This document shows, one piece after another, positions 46,522-57,714 of a stretch of 64,000 nucleotides of DNA. Below the pieces are notes generated by a model. It saw nothing but the letters and a program-made list of their open reading frames with translations. It was not told the DNA's origin and ran no database searches. Source of the DNA: Bullera alba (taxonomy: Eukaryota; Basidiomycota; Tremellomycetes; Tremellales; Bulleraceae); NCBI GenBank assembly GCA_001600095.1, contig BCIX01000001.1, positions 6,039,198-6,103,197 of the forward strand, written 5' to 3'. The translations under genes were made by a program, and so were the position numbers. Within the stretch, counting starts at the first letter, position 1, and each line of letters starts with the position of its first letter.

Positions 46522-48945
46522 ATGTCGTCCAATCTCGTCGAGATCACCTCGCCGGAACATTTCAAGGAGGTTCTGTCTAAGGATCTCAACAGGGTATCAT
46601 GCCTCAACTTTTGGGCGCCATGGGCAGAGCCATGTGCTGCGTTCAACAAGGAGATGGAGTCGGCCGCGGGCAAATTCCCGTCGATACTGTTCCTCAAGGT
46701 GAGCGTGCTCCCGACAATTGAGCATATCAACTTATGAAGCGGAAACCCTGCTAGTAAACCATTTGCGCGATGACGCTGACGAGAGTTACCCTTCTGCGCC
46801 TGTTGCTATCATCAATCCCTCCTCGCAACCACAATGTTGCCCGCGACTTCCACATCGATACCACAATCTCTCTCGGCCGATCTCACCCGCAGATTGAGGC
46901 TGAAACGCTTCCCGACATATCAGAGTCGTTCGACATCGAAGCCGTCCCATCCTTCTTGCTTCTAAGGGTGAGTCGACGTTTCCAATCTGTGTCCTCCATT
47001 CAAGCTCCCCCACCCTTGACGTCAATATACTCGGGGTCACTGTGACATCTTATCGACCGATGGGGCTGGTGCATTGTGTCATCACCGTTAGAGAATGCGG
47101 ATCCTTTCACTCTATCCCTCATTTCGCTATAATGGCTCCCACTCGCCGGCTATACCCCAGAGAGAAGACTATGATAAGCGAGAGGCGGGAGGTTTTCCCG
47201 TACACATACACCACCTCCGACTTGTTTCCCGTCCTTTCACTCGAGCAGGCGAGGTGGTCGAGTAGAAAGAGTATAAGAGCAATGGCGACAGGCTGCTGTG
47301 AGCGACCCCGGTCCCGCACCCAGAGGTCAACGCCCCTGCAATGCTCTCACCGTAGCTCGCCGCACCAAATCTCTTCTCGATCTTGATCTACTCGAATAGA
47401 ACCTCTTGCTGACCGAGTATCTTCTATCTCTTACCTATCACTATGGACGCTTTGCCACCCACCCCTCCAACCCCTCGCTTCACTCCCCGTAATCTACCTC
47501 ACATCTCCCCTTCGCCTACTTCATCGCCACTCAATCCAACTCAACCGCATGACATTCTGGCCCACCGTCGTCCTTCTGCCAACTCCTTCCATAATCGCAA
47601 ACCATTCCCGCCCACACCCGACTCTGCGCCCCGACTGACGCCTCGTACGCCTCTCTCATTCCTTGCCAACTCTCCCTCACTCGGTTCCAATTTCTCACGC
47701 ATCTCCTCTGCGTCTTCCCTCGGTTGGCGACTACTCACTCCGCCTCAATCTCCCCAATTCACCGGGCTGCCATCTCCCTCCCCTCACCAACTACCTCCTG
47801 CGAATCTGAACCTGGCCAAAACCTCGAATTCCTTCGACGGCCCTCTGAACGTGAAAATCCGTTCTTCCCGCTCTTCGGAAATGTCGACCGATGGCGGTTC
47901 TGATTCGTCTGACAATCAACGACATATCCCATCGCCATTGGACAAACTGAACTACCTACAATCCATCCCCGCGTCACCTCCTATCGTCGTACCCTCGGCT
48001 CAACTGTTGGAAATGCCACTCAATACGATCGCTGATGCCGCCTCCCAACATTCCATTGCCTCACCATTCGTCAATCTCAACTCTTCGCCCTCTCCTCGTG
48101 GCGCCAAACCTGGACCCTTATCCTCCATCTCGCCACTGGTCAATGCTCGTCGACAACTCGCCAACCGCCGTGGATCTGGCTTGGCTCACGAAATGAACCG
48201 ACTTGAATTGGACAATGTCGGTGACGAAACTGGCTACGATGCGGATGCTTCCCTCGACGACGAACCCAACGAACCTCCTCAAATCCCACCTCCCAATCAA
48301 TCCACTCTGACTACGAAACAATGACTACCTGCCATCCTTCTCGCTCTTATCATCCTAATACCTTACATTACCCTTTCACCTTCTTCTTACTTTCTTTAAT
48401 ATACCCAGGGACACACACTGTTGGCCCGACATTCCGGTGCAGACGCTTCACTTCTCCAATCTCTCCTATCTCAACATTCCGGCTCGACCGGCTCATCATC
48501 CACCCCACAATCCACCTCTACCGCCACGCCAGCTGCCCCCGCCCCCGCCGAACCAAAGCAAAGGACCGAAGAGGAGATTGTCGCCCGATGTAAACAACTC
48601 ATGAACAAGCACAAAGTGGTTCTGTTCATGAAGGGCAACCCCTCCGCGCCCAAGTGCGGTTTCTCTAGGCAGACAGTCGGGCTTTTGAGGGAGAAGGGAG
48701 TGGAATTCGCTTGGTTTGACATTTTCTCCGACGAGGACGTTAGGCAGACTTTGAAGAAGGTCAACGATTGGCCAAGTGAGTAGTAGAGGTACATCAAGTG
48801 GATTTAGGCTGACGACTCTGAAGCATTCCCTCAGATCATTGTCAATGGCGAGTTGGTGGGCGGACTGGATATCGTGAAGGAGATGATGGAGAATGGCGAG
48901 TGGGACGAGATCATGGCCGGCGAGGAGGACATGGAGAAGGAGTAG
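46522..48945 (+). CDS. GRX4: Monothiol glutaredoxin GRX4 (GLRX3/PICOT family)
   Basis: Cytosolic/nuclear iron-sulfur glutaredoxin that binds a [2Fe-2S] cluster and controls iron sensing. Exons 46522-46698, 46893-46967, 48409-48775, 48824-48945; 246 residues. N-terminal thioredoxin-like domain with WAPWAEPC, then [19 protein letters not shown]-terminal glutaredoxin domain with [16 protein letters not shown] (CGFS active site) and [14 protein letters not shown]. The join between exon 2 (ending LLLR) and exon 3 (starting [10 protein letters not shown]) is phase 0 and restores the continuous family sequence. The intron between them is 1,441 nt (46968-48408) and contains a separate 293-codon gene on the same strand. 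The first intron (194 nt) is also longer than the local norm. Confidence 0.9.
47272..47279 (+). promoter_or_regulatory. TATA-like element upstream of the nested gene
   Basis: TATAAGAG inside the large GRX4 intron, 164 nt before the ATG of the nested frame. It is a weak match alone but would supply a private promoter for the nested gene. Confidence 0.3.
47443..48324 (+). CDS. Nested Ser/Pro-rich protein gene inside a GRX4 intron
   Basis: Single-exon frame of 293 codons with an ATG start, wholly inside the second GRX4 intron and on the same strand. The product is not recognised. It is rich in Ser, Pro and Asn with more than ten SP/TP sites ([19 protein letters not shown]), and has a basic [15 protein letters not shown] stretch and an acidic end ([15 protein letters not shown]). 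It looks like an intrinsically disordered target of proline-directed kinases. The stop lies 84 nt before the GRX4 exon 3 acceptor. Composition is uniform along the whole length, unlike a chance frame. Because it is co-linear with GRX4, independent expression needs its own promoter inside the intron. Confidence 0.65.
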   Translation: MDALPPTPPTPRFTPRNLPHISPSPTSSPLNPTQPHDILAHRRPSANSFHNRKPFPPTPDSAPRLTPRTPLSFLANSPSLGSNFSRISSASSLGWRLLTPPQSPQFTGLPSPSPHQLPPANLNLAKTSNSFDGPLNVKIRSSRSSEMSTDGGSDSSDNQRHIPSPLDKLNYLQSIPASPPIVVPSAQLLEMPLNTIADAASQHSIASPFVNLNSSPSPRGAKPGPLSSISPLVNARRQLANRRGSGLAHEMNRLELDNVGDETGYDADASLDDEPNEPPQIPPPNQSTLTTKQ

Positions 48946-49343
48946 CGGGTTGGCGTATCTAGAATCGTCTCATATATGTATAATATGCTCACTGACGATT
49001 TGAAGCTAGTCCGCACATCTGTATGGGCATCACAAGCAGGTGCACCGCAAGAACTACAGTATCACCAACCTGAAGGCTTGAAGAGCATCTCGGTCCAGAA
49101 AGCTGAAACGATGGATGCCGTAAAATCCGGAGCTGTCCGAGTCAATATGAGCGAGGATGCTGAAGGGCGCTGAGCTGACTCGATATCTGGACTCGAAGCT
49201 GTTCGAGTCGATGACCCCTGTCAAGAGCACTTAAATCATCGCATATATCTCCGGCGATCAAGCGCTCGATCAGCTTACTTCGTGCCGATTCCTGCCACGC
49301 GCAAAGCTCTGTGATCTCCAGCAAGAGCAGCACCTTTGCCGCA
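48946..49343. other. Intergenic: GRX4 3' flank / PhzF-like promoter
   Basis: 398 nt, no feature recognised. Confidence 0.5.
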
Positions 49344-50524
49344 ATGTCTACCCTGCCCTTTTACCTCATCAACGCATTCACCACCGACGCCGGGCCCTTT
49401 TCTGGCAATCAATGCGCCGTGGTCATCTTTGAGAGTACCTCAGACCCGAGATGGTCTGACGACAAATACCTCCTCGACGTTGCCAGAGACTTCAACTTGG
49501 CCGAGACGGCTTACATTGCACCGATAACCACAAATCGACAAGGTGACGGAGACTGCGAGTACTACCTAAGGTGGTTCACAACCGAGACGGTAAGTCCTAT
49601 AAGTCCTATAGCAGAATAAACTAACGAGATTCGTGACTGACTGCGCGCTCAGGAGGTGGAGCTGTGTGGACATGGCACCTTATCAGCTGCGAAAGTCGTT
49701 TTCGGCCTGAGCCCCTCTTTCAACACTGTTACCTTCCAAACTCGTTACGCGGGCCTCCTCACCGCTGTCAAGAAGAGCAGTGCGGAGGAGTTACTTCCGA
49801 AGAGTCTCGATATACAGATCACACTGCCGATCATGCCTGTGAGCGAGGTGTCGGCAGAATATGACCAAAGGGCGAGAGAGCTGTTCGTCAAGCACAGCTC
49901 GGTCGAGGAAAGTGATATTGTCAATGTGGTCTCGTTCCCCTGGGGACCGGGCTGCGCTTTAATTGAGATCAAGGATACAGTGGACTTGAAGAACCTCACT
50001 GTCTCAGCCAAGTCGCTTGTGAGTGCAGATCCGAAAGCGAAGAACCGGGAGTCTACTTGAATTCTTCATTTCGCGGCAAGCGGAGACATGCTGATAGGTC
50101 GCAATTCTAGTCACCTGTATCCACTGGCATGGTTTTAGTTACTCAGCTCATGACGGAAGAGTCGAGCTCGGGGGATAGGCTAAGAGTCAACAGCCGGAAC
50201 TTTATCCCAGGAGAATCTATGGATGAGGACCCGGTGGTACGTCCACTTCCATTCCCCCAGTGCCACGCTGGTAGCTGACCTCCAGGACAGACCGGCTCTG
50301 CTCACGCCGTATTGACGGGATATTACCTGACTCATAAACACCCCTTGGCGCGATTGCCGGCCAACCTCACCACCGGGGATTCGAAAACCATCATCATCGA
50401 AGCCCTTCAGCTCAGTAGACGGGGAGGGAAATTGGTCTGTACTTGGAGCTCGGGGGCAGCTGATATAGTCGGCCAAGCGTGGGAGATGGGCCAAGGAAGC
50501 TTGACCACCTTCGCGAAGCAGTAA
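49344..50524 (+). CDS. PhzF-family isomerase-like protein
   Basis: Diaminopimelate-epimerase fold protein of the PhzF family. In bacteria PhzF isomerises a phenazine precursor; eukaryotic members have no agreed substrate. Exons 49344-49589, 49653-50018, 50111-50236, 50291-50524; 323 residues. The start STLPFYLINAFT, GPFSGNQCAVVIF, the catalytic Glu in FNLAETAYI, EVELCGHGTLSAA and the second-half signature MDEDPVTGSAHAVL followed by LQLSRRGGKL are all present. Exon 3 starts after a CTAG acceptor at 50107-50110, chosen because only this restores the family frame. No targeting signal is seen, so it is cytosolic. Confidence 0.88.
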
Positions 50525-50649
50525 CCCCACGAAATGCAGAATTGATGAAAAGCCGGTTGCGAAAGCTTGCATTGGGGGAGTCATGATTCCAGGTGTCTTG
50601 TCTGTTCTCCTATGAATGAGGTGGGTCCACCAAATACTCCTTCAATCCA

Positions 50650-50972
50650 TCATGATCGCGCCCCTGGCGAGCAAATCAGCGCGAGAGGGAGACCAACTTG
50701 TGTCGTACTACTCACTGTCCTCGTGCCAGCCGCCCATGGCGGAGATAGCATTCCTCATCTCGCCAACGGAATCCAGTCGCTTGCTAGGTTTGGGTCGGCG
50801 GAACGAGAATGGCGATTGGGGCTAGACGCAACATATCAGTACAAACGGAGGTAAATGAGTGGCGTTGTGGACTTACCGGTTCGACCTCGAGCGGCGGGAA
50901 GATTAGCATGGGCGTTTCACCGGTAGGCGCACTGGTTTGACTGCGTCTCGGTCTGCAGAGTAGAGCGCCCAT
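50650..50972 (-). CDS. Possible small protein gene, function unknown
   Basis: Candidate exons 50877-50972, 50716-50821 and 50650-50663 give about 71 residues from the ATG at 50970-50972. It reads MGALLCRPRRSQTSAP, then MLIFPPLEVEP, QSPFSFRRPKPSKRL and GEMRNAISAMGGWHED; the two well-formed introns (GTAAGT and GTGAGT donors) are the main support. A further frame upstream (ATG at 51163-51165, MIGRSFHHNATRRHQST, 82 codons) resembles a mitochondrial presequence but joins only by a frame change. The last exon and the true start are uncertain. Confidence 0.3.
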
Positions 50973-51216
50973 GTGTATCGACAAATATCGGTCCGATAAG
51001 TTGAGGATGGTGTTTGACGACCAAGACGAGTCGCTGAATGGCATGAGAGCTGTCCACAGGAGGGGATGATGAAAGGATCTCGTTGAAGGTTGCCGTGCAC
51101 ACATATGACGTCGGGGTTGATTGATGGCGTCGTGTAGCGTTATGGTGAAACGACCTGCCGATCATGTTCCTGGCCTGAATAGCGGCTCTGCAGTGCCTCA
51201 ATCGACTTCTCCTGAG

Positions 51217-52208
51217 TTACTTCTTGCCCTTCTTCTTGCCCGAGCGCTTCACAGGCATATCGTCCTCATCCTCGTCCTCATCGACTTCTTGGCCCATTGT
51301 CGTCTCAATCTCCACCAATTCCTCCCATTCCCTGACATGATGATATCGCTCGCCGCCATACCCAAAATCCCGCCAGGTCTCCAGTGTGAGCCTCGCATCG
51401 TCAAATGACGTCTCGGATGACTTGAGCTCCTCGGCGAGACCAGTCAGCGTAGCGAGATGTTGGTTGTGAACGGTGAACAGCCGAGGAAGGCTGTTGACTA
51501 TATGAGAGGAATTTGCGTCAGTCCGGCAGACCCTGCTTATAGCACAGCTTGGATAGCTATGGAGATGGGCTTACTGAAGTACTGCAATGTCCACGTCAGC
51601 CACAGCGGCTCTTCGGCAACAAACTCCCATCCAAGCTTGGTGAACGCTTCAAAGTATATCTTCTCTGCTTGATCTATCAACATATTAAGCTTGAGCAGAA
51701 GCTTGTCCTGTAGCTAAAGTCAGAAATGTATACCAGTCTCGTATAGCCATCATGCAGAAGTGTCCCACTTACAAGTTTGACAAGGACACCGTCGAGCGCT
51801 GCTCTGTTCTGCTGAAGCTTGGTATAGTGCTTCAAGACACTAGGCCGAGCTTCCGTCTCCTCCATTTGTATGATGTTGCTATACCGATGGATCAGATTCA
51901 AGTCTTCCTTGCTATTCTCCCAGATGCACTTACTCCATCTCGGTCGCTTCGTCTATACACCCCTTGCCTGCCTTCAGCCCGTCCACCAGTACGACATCAT
52001 CCCATGTCTTGAATAGTATTCTGAACTCTCCAATGAGCAATTTGATCATCCTATGATATGTCGTTTCCTCATATCGAGATTTTGCTAAGGCTACCACAGG
52101 AGCAGCGGGCGTAGGCGTAGAAGAGCGAGAGGAACGTGAAGGTGCGGGCGAGGGAGAGGGAGATGGTTGGGCGGATCGCGAGGGCGTCAGAGACGCCAGG
52201 CGTGACAT
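51217..52208 (-). CDS. Conserved-looking helical protein, function unknown
   Basis: Exons 51934-52208, 51773-51878, 51575-51713, 51217-51497 give 266 residues. The protein was not recognised. A Ser/Pro-rich start (MSRLASLTPSRSAQPSPSP) is followed by an amphipathic helical body: YHRMIKLLIGEFRILFKTWD, LKAGKGCIDEATEMDNIIQ, LLQDKLLLKLNMLIDQAEKI, LGWEFVAEEPLWLTW. It ends with a very acidic run then a lysine-rich tail (KRSGKKKGKK). The first intron was placed at 51879-51933 (55 nt, GTAAGT/TATAG). The shape suggests a subunit of a helical complex; the basic tail could be a nuclear signal. It is divergent from MGM1 with 473 nt between starts. Confidence 0.6.
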
Positions 52209-52681
52209 CTTCGAAGGATGATCACGTTCCAACAGCAAGTCCTCTTCCGTCAGATCCCGCCGAGTATGTGGTGATTGATGCGAGGCAGGTCGGCAACAGT
52301 GAGCGCTGAGCGAAGAGACTGCACCAACATTGCAACACAGTGGGGTGTGGATACCAACTTTTGTTACTGTCCGAGCCATGAGATTCTCCGAAATTCCTCC
52401 GACGACTTGAAGTTGCCGATTTGCCACCGTCATCGTCACCAGTGACCACCCAGATTTCGGCAACCGGGCAGCAGTCAACTCAGCTATACTCTGCACACGA
52501 CGAGCTACGGGACTGAAGTCAAGCAGCAACGCTCTGATAAAGACGCAGCAAACCATCAGCACGTATGCCTCTTTAAGGTGGCCATCGGCAACGGAGCGCA
52601 TCAGGTCACTACCAATCTTCTGGCTCAAAACAATCACAGTAACAACAGGTCCACGGCAAGTCCGCGGTCTCCCGACTCGCC
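52209..52681. other. Divergent promoter region (unknown gene / MGM1)
   Basis: 473 nt between two starts. The minus-strand frame stays open far into it, but the family-like region begins only at the ATG 52206-52208. Confidence 0.5.
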
Positions 52682-55600
52682 ATGCTACCTCGTCTGAATC
52701 GTCTAGCGACGTCTCGGCACACTCTGCACTCCCCAAGAAGTCTCTACACCCCATCGAGATCGTCTCTGGCCAGGAATCCCACACCGTATCGATATGTCCA
52801 TGTGCAGACGCGAGCGATCAGCTTTGGCAGCGTGCCGCGCATGGTGGCCCGGGCGTTCAAGGTGCCGCTGTATGGTGCTGCGATAGGAGCCGGAGGATTT
52901 GGATACGCCAACTACAAGCTAGAAGGTGGGCTCATCAAACACGGTTCGACCTGGGCTTGCGCGGCAGAAGTTATGGCTAACACTGTGATCTAGGCGTTCG
53001 CACGGCAACCAACGAGATGCTAGGCAATATCTCGGACAACGTGTCATCTGTCTATAAATCCACGTCGGATACATTGTCGAGTACCTTAGAATCAGCAACA
53101 ACTATCACTGGCAAAATATCACAGCAGTTGGGAAACACGTTCAACGATACATCCGTCGAGTTGCAAGATGGTGCCAAGGCTTTCCAGAAGGGCACCCAAG
53201 AATGGTGGAGCGCTGTCAAGGGCAACCTGCCAGGTTGGTTTGACACGGCTTCTCCCCCGCCTCAGGACAAGGAAGCAAACGGAGGATCAGGTGGAGGAAA
53301 GTGGAGACCCGGAGAAGGACCAGGACAGCCATCGCCTTCGCCGTCTCCGTCGGGCGACGCGGCATTGCTCGGCCTCGCAGGAGCCATGAGCATGGCAGAC
53401 AGGGAGGAGGCAGAGGAGAGGGAGTCGAAGAAGGGTAAAGGGAAAGAAGGATTCGGTGGATCTCCCGACAATCAACTGATGCAGTTGACGAAGAAGTTGA
53501 TCGAGATCCGATCGGTACTGCTGAGTGTGGACCAGAGTGACGCTCTGAAACTGCCCAGTATCGTGGTGATCGGGAGTCAAAGCTCGGGGAAGAGTTCAGT
53601 CTTGGAGGCTATCGTCGGGCACGAGTTCCTGCCCAAGTGAGTCAAACTGAACCCAATACCTGCCAAAGCTATCTACTGACCATCACTCATAGAGGCGACA
53701 ATATGGTCACGCGACGACCTATAGAGTTGACCCTTATTCATACTCCACCCGACTCGCGGTCGTCAAGCGCCTCTGTCGAATACGGTACCTTCCCCGGACT
53801 ACCACATCTTGGCAAGATCACGTCGTTTTCGACCATTCAGAAGACGCTCACGGATCTCAACCTGGCTGTGCCCTCGGAAATGGCAGTATCTGACGACCCT
53901 ATCCGCCTAAATATCTACTCCCCTCATGTTCCCGACCTCACGATGATCGATCTGCCGGGTTACATCCAGCTCAGCTCTTTGGATCAGCCTGAAAAGCTGA
54001 AAGAAAACATCAACGCTCTATGTGAAAAGTATATCCGGGAACCCAACATCATCCTGGCGGTATGCGCGGCAGATGTCGACTTGGCCAACTCGCCCGCCTT
54101 ACGAGCGAGCAGAAGAGTTGATCCACTGGGAACGAGGACAATAGGTGTGGTGACGAAAATGGATCTCGTCAAACCCGAGATTGGAGCCAGTATCGTCCGA
54201 GGAGACCGATACCCCTTGCATCTAGGTTACGTCGGGGTCATCTGCAAGCAGCCACCAGCAGGCGCTGTGTCCTCTGGCGGTATCTTCCGGTCGATCACCA
54301 ATAGTGGAGAAAAGCCCAATGTCACTGGTGCGGTGTTGAAGCGGGAGGAGGAGTTCTTTGGCGGTGACAACGCCAAGTACTACAGTCAGGGATCTAGCAG
54401 AGGTGACAAGAAGATCATGGTTGGAACGGACACCCTGCGTCGAAGACTGATGGACGTTTTGGAGACCAGTATGGCGGCGAGTCTGCATGGCATCACGAAT
54501 GCCGTACAGCTCGAGCTTGAAGAAGCGAGCTATCAATTCAAGGTGAGTCTTGGCTGACATGATTCACCGAAGCGAAGCTAGGATCTGACGCCTTCGCTCA
54601 GGTCCAGTACAACGATCGACGAATCACCTCAGAGTCTTACGTGGCTGAAACGGTGGACGCGCTGAAAGCCAGGTTCAAGGAGTACTCAGCGCAATTCACC
54701 AAACCCGCCGTCAGGAGCAAGTTGAAGACGATGCTCGACGACAAATTGATGAACATCCTAGAACAGCTGTACTGGAACGACCCAAAGTTGCTCGAACTCA
54801 GCAGGCTCGCTGAGGATCGCAAAATGACACCAGAGGACCTCGACTCGTACTGGAAATACAAGTTGGACACTGCTTCGTCACTCTTGACCAAGTCCGGCAT
54901 CGGGCGGGACTCCACGCTGCTCGTTTCGGATGGTCTACGTGGTTTGATCGACTCTATCACCGCTGGCGAACCATTCAGCTTTCACCCAGAGACGAGCGAG
55001 AAGATCATTGGATTCAGCCATGAGATTCTTCGGGACAGGATGAGTCTGACGGCGGATCAAGTGGAGAACTGCATCAAGCCTTACAAGTATGAAGTCGAGG
55101 TGGACGATAGGGAGTGGAATATGGGCAGAGAACGATCCGAGGTCGCGTTCAGGGAGGAGATCGAACAGTGTGAGGTCAAGCTCAGTGAGATCAGAGGCAA
55201 GGTCGGCGGTGGAAGACGATTGGGCGGACTACTGCGCTATGTTCAGGAAATGGAGAGTCACGCGGAGGAGAGGCGGCAAAGGCGTATGAGCGCGAGTCTG
55301 AGCACAGACGGAGGCAAGGAGGAGGCCGCAGAGGTCGACGATGGTCCTACCTTGGACGCATACAAGTATTCCCCGGCGCAAATCGTAGACGGTGAGTTGT
55401 CTCTTCTGGAATCAGGGAGTATAGGATGCTTTGGCTGATTGAGATAACTAGGCCGACACGCTTTACTCCTTTCAAACCGCCTGGCACTGCTCAAAGTCCG
55501 ATCCCAAGCGCTCAAATCTAGACGATGCAGGAGCGGGCCGGAACAACAAGCTTTCTGTCCTGAAGCGTTCTTGGCCGTAGTCGCCGACAAGCTCGCTTAC

Positions 55601-55954
55601 ACCAGTACGATGTTCATCAATATTGAACTATTGGAGCAATTCTTTTACCAGTTTCCAAGGGAGATCGACTCCAGGATCCTGTACGACCTGAACGTGAGTA
55701 CTGAAACTGCTCAGCCGCTCGACCCTGTAGAGATAGCCGGGGTGGACTTTACTGACCCGATGTAGCGCGATGAGATGGGCAAATTTGCTCGAGAGAACCC
55801 CAAAATCCGCCAACATATAGAATTGCAGGAACGCAAGGACAAGCTCGAGCAGGTAATGCGATCCCTCCAGAGCTTGGTCAACCTCCAGAATGAGGGTCAG
55901 GGGTCTAGTAGCGGCAGGCGCAAAGATGCGGGTCTGTTCACAAAGTTCTTCTAG
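52682..55954 (+). CDS. MGM1: Mitochondrial inner-membrane dynamin-like GTPase MGM1 (OPA1)
   Basis: GTPase for inner-membrane fusion and cristae shape. Exons 52682-52925, 52994-53636, 53693-54542, 54602-55391, 55452-55693, 55766-55954; 985 residues. The N-terminus is an Arg/Ser-rich presequence ([20 protein letters not shown]), followed by a hydrophobic segment about 57-77 ([16 protein letters not shown]) that would anchor the long form; a Gly/Pro-rich linker precedes the GTPase. G motifs: GSQSSGKSS near residue 275, [20 protein letters not shown] and TKMD. The middle and effector stalk follow (FYQFPREID). An insert of Gly/Ser/Pro before the GTPase (about 175-240) makes it longer than yeast Mgm1. 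Confidence 0.93.
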
Positions 55955-56610
55955 TTGGAGGCTGTTGGAGGTAGTGTCATATTACGTTTAGTCGAGCAGA
56001 AGATTTCGGATGTTGTACTCTACACGATGTACCCTGCTCTATTTGCACTACTAGGTCAAGGTGACTGTGACCCGTGACTCACGCCACTATGGCTAGCTAG
56101 AACCTGCTAGAACGTGTCACACGGAGCCTCACCTCGCCCTGGATGGCATTCGGTGACTGCCCCCCGGAGCCGGACCTGCCCTCAACAGCTGAAGCGCTTC
56201 TCTGCGCTACTAGGCGCTGCTCTATATACGGTTAAGGAGTGTCAAGGAGGCTCAAGTGGTTCATGGGGCGCCGACCTCGGACCCGGGTAGACCTGAGACG
56301 GGCCCGGATATGCCTGGGTCGACTTATATTGGCAACAGCAGGTCGATGCAGCTGCAACTGCCATCTTCGTCAGCGCCCAGTGTCCTCCAATACCCGCCCG
56401 CGACCACTCGTATCTCCGCTATCTCCGTGTCCACATAGACTAGGCGGGCCTGGTGACTTCCAGTTATGAGACTTCGAAACCACAAGCAGCCACAAGCACG
56501 CTGAGGTTGTCTCATATCTTAGCTTGTCTTAGCGATCTTAGCGTCGTGGAAACTCATCTCCGGAAACGACGGGCTGCTTTAGTGCCATCTTGAACATTAG
56601 ATCTATGGCA

Positions 56611-56630
56611 TGCTCAGGCCTGCTCAGGCC
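56611..56630. repeat. 10-bp perfect tandem duplication TGCTCAGGCC
   Basis: Two adjacent copies about 360 nt upstream of the cutinase-like gene; GGCCTGAGCA on the other strand. Confidence 0.75.
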
Positions 56631-56863
56631 AAGCAAAGGGCATTGACAGGCATCAACCAGCATTGACCTGGTGCGAGAGTCTAGACAGCCACTAGATAGC
56701 CGTACAGCCGTAATGATATCCCTGGCCTAGCTGAGAGAAACCCGACCTACCCCGACGACCATGTGCTTAGCGACCGGTTAGTTCACAGCAGGTCCACAGA
56801 GCACGCAGTTGTGAGTAGACTGTCGGAGGTTAGTCACTGCTGGTCAGGAGGCCAGTAGGGATA

Positions 56864-56870
56864 CATAAAG
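56864..56870 (+). promoter_or_regulatory. TATA-like element of the cutinase-like gene
   Basis: CATAAAG, 124 nt upstream of the ATG, the best TATA-like match in the proximal promoter. Confidence 0.35.
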
Positions 56871-56993
56871 GTGCAAGGCTATCCGATGTTTATCGATGGC
56901 ATCCACAGTCTCCCCAACACCTAACACTCCTTTCCACGACTCCTTAACAAAGCGCCAACACAAAGTCCCCCTTACCCAAGAACAACATCCGTC

Positions 56994-57714
56994 ATGCTGT
57001 CGACTCTCCTTGTCCTTCTCTGCGCGCTCAACGCCGTCATTGCCTCTCCCATCCTTACTGAAAGAGCAGTCTCCGTCACATGCCCGCGGTACACCATCAT
57101 CAACACCCGGGGTACCGGCGAGTTGCCAGGCGAGTCTTCCGGATTCAGGACCATCAACTCCCGAATCACTGCCCAACTGTCCGGTGGTACCGTCTACAGC
57201 ACAGTCTACGCCGCTGGCTTTGATCAGAACTCGGCTCTGGGTACTGCCGATATTGTCAACAAGGTTCAATCCACCCTCCGAACAGACCCAACTCACTGCT
57301 TCTACCTCGAGGGTTACTCCCAAGGTGCGGCTGCGACTGTCAATGCGCTCGAGAGACTCACCGGACCCTCTTTCGACGCCGTCAAGGGTGTCTTTCTGAT
57401 CGGAAACCCAGAGCACAAAGCTGGTCTCGCCTGCAACAGGGACACCAATGGGGGTACTACCACTCTCAATGTCAACGGTCTTTCTGCCCTCTTCGGCGGT
57501 ATTCCCTCCAACTGGGTTTCCAAGACTCTCGATGTCTGCAACTTTGTGAGTAAACCGCTGGGTCAGTGTCGATACGAGCTGACCAAAACACCAGGGTGAC
57601 GGTGTTTGCGACACCCTACACGGCTTCGGTATCAATGCCGCACATCTCGCCTACCCGTTCAGCACGGGGACCCAGAAGCAGGGTGTAGACTTTGCCCTGC
57701 AAGTTCTCGCCTAG
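56994..57714 (+). CDS. Secreted cutinase-like esterase
   Basis: Extracellular serine esterase of the cutinase family (alpha/beta hydrolase), able in relatives to hydrolyse cutin, triglycerides or polyesters. Exons 56994-57545 and 57595-57714; 223 residues. A signal peptide (MLSTLLVLLCALNAVIAS) starts the protein. Catalytic Ser lies in GYSQG, the Asp in GDGVCD and the His in NAAHLAYP; NTRGTGE supplies the oxyanion region. Cysteines around CPRYTI, THCFYL, LACNRD, DVCNF and VCD fit the family disulfides. The intron falls between the CNF and GDG codons. Related cutinase-like enzymes are known from tremellomycete and ustilaginomycete yeasts. Confidence 0.92.

Larger units (their letters stand above)
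55955..56993. other. Intergenic region upstream of the cutinase-like gene
   Basis: About 1 kb. It includes a perfect 10-bp tandem duplication at 56611-56630, several CTTAGC and CTAGAAC short repeats (56090-56115, 56515-56545), and a TATA-like CATAAAG at 56864-56870. No coding signal. Confidence 0.5.

Noticed and set aside
51879..51938. Apparent +1 frameshift at a UAA (GAG-UAA-G) or a 22-nt intron in the unknown helical gene
   Set aside because: A normal 55-nt intron (51879-51933, GTAAGT...TATAG) joins the two frames in phase, so no frameshift is needed.
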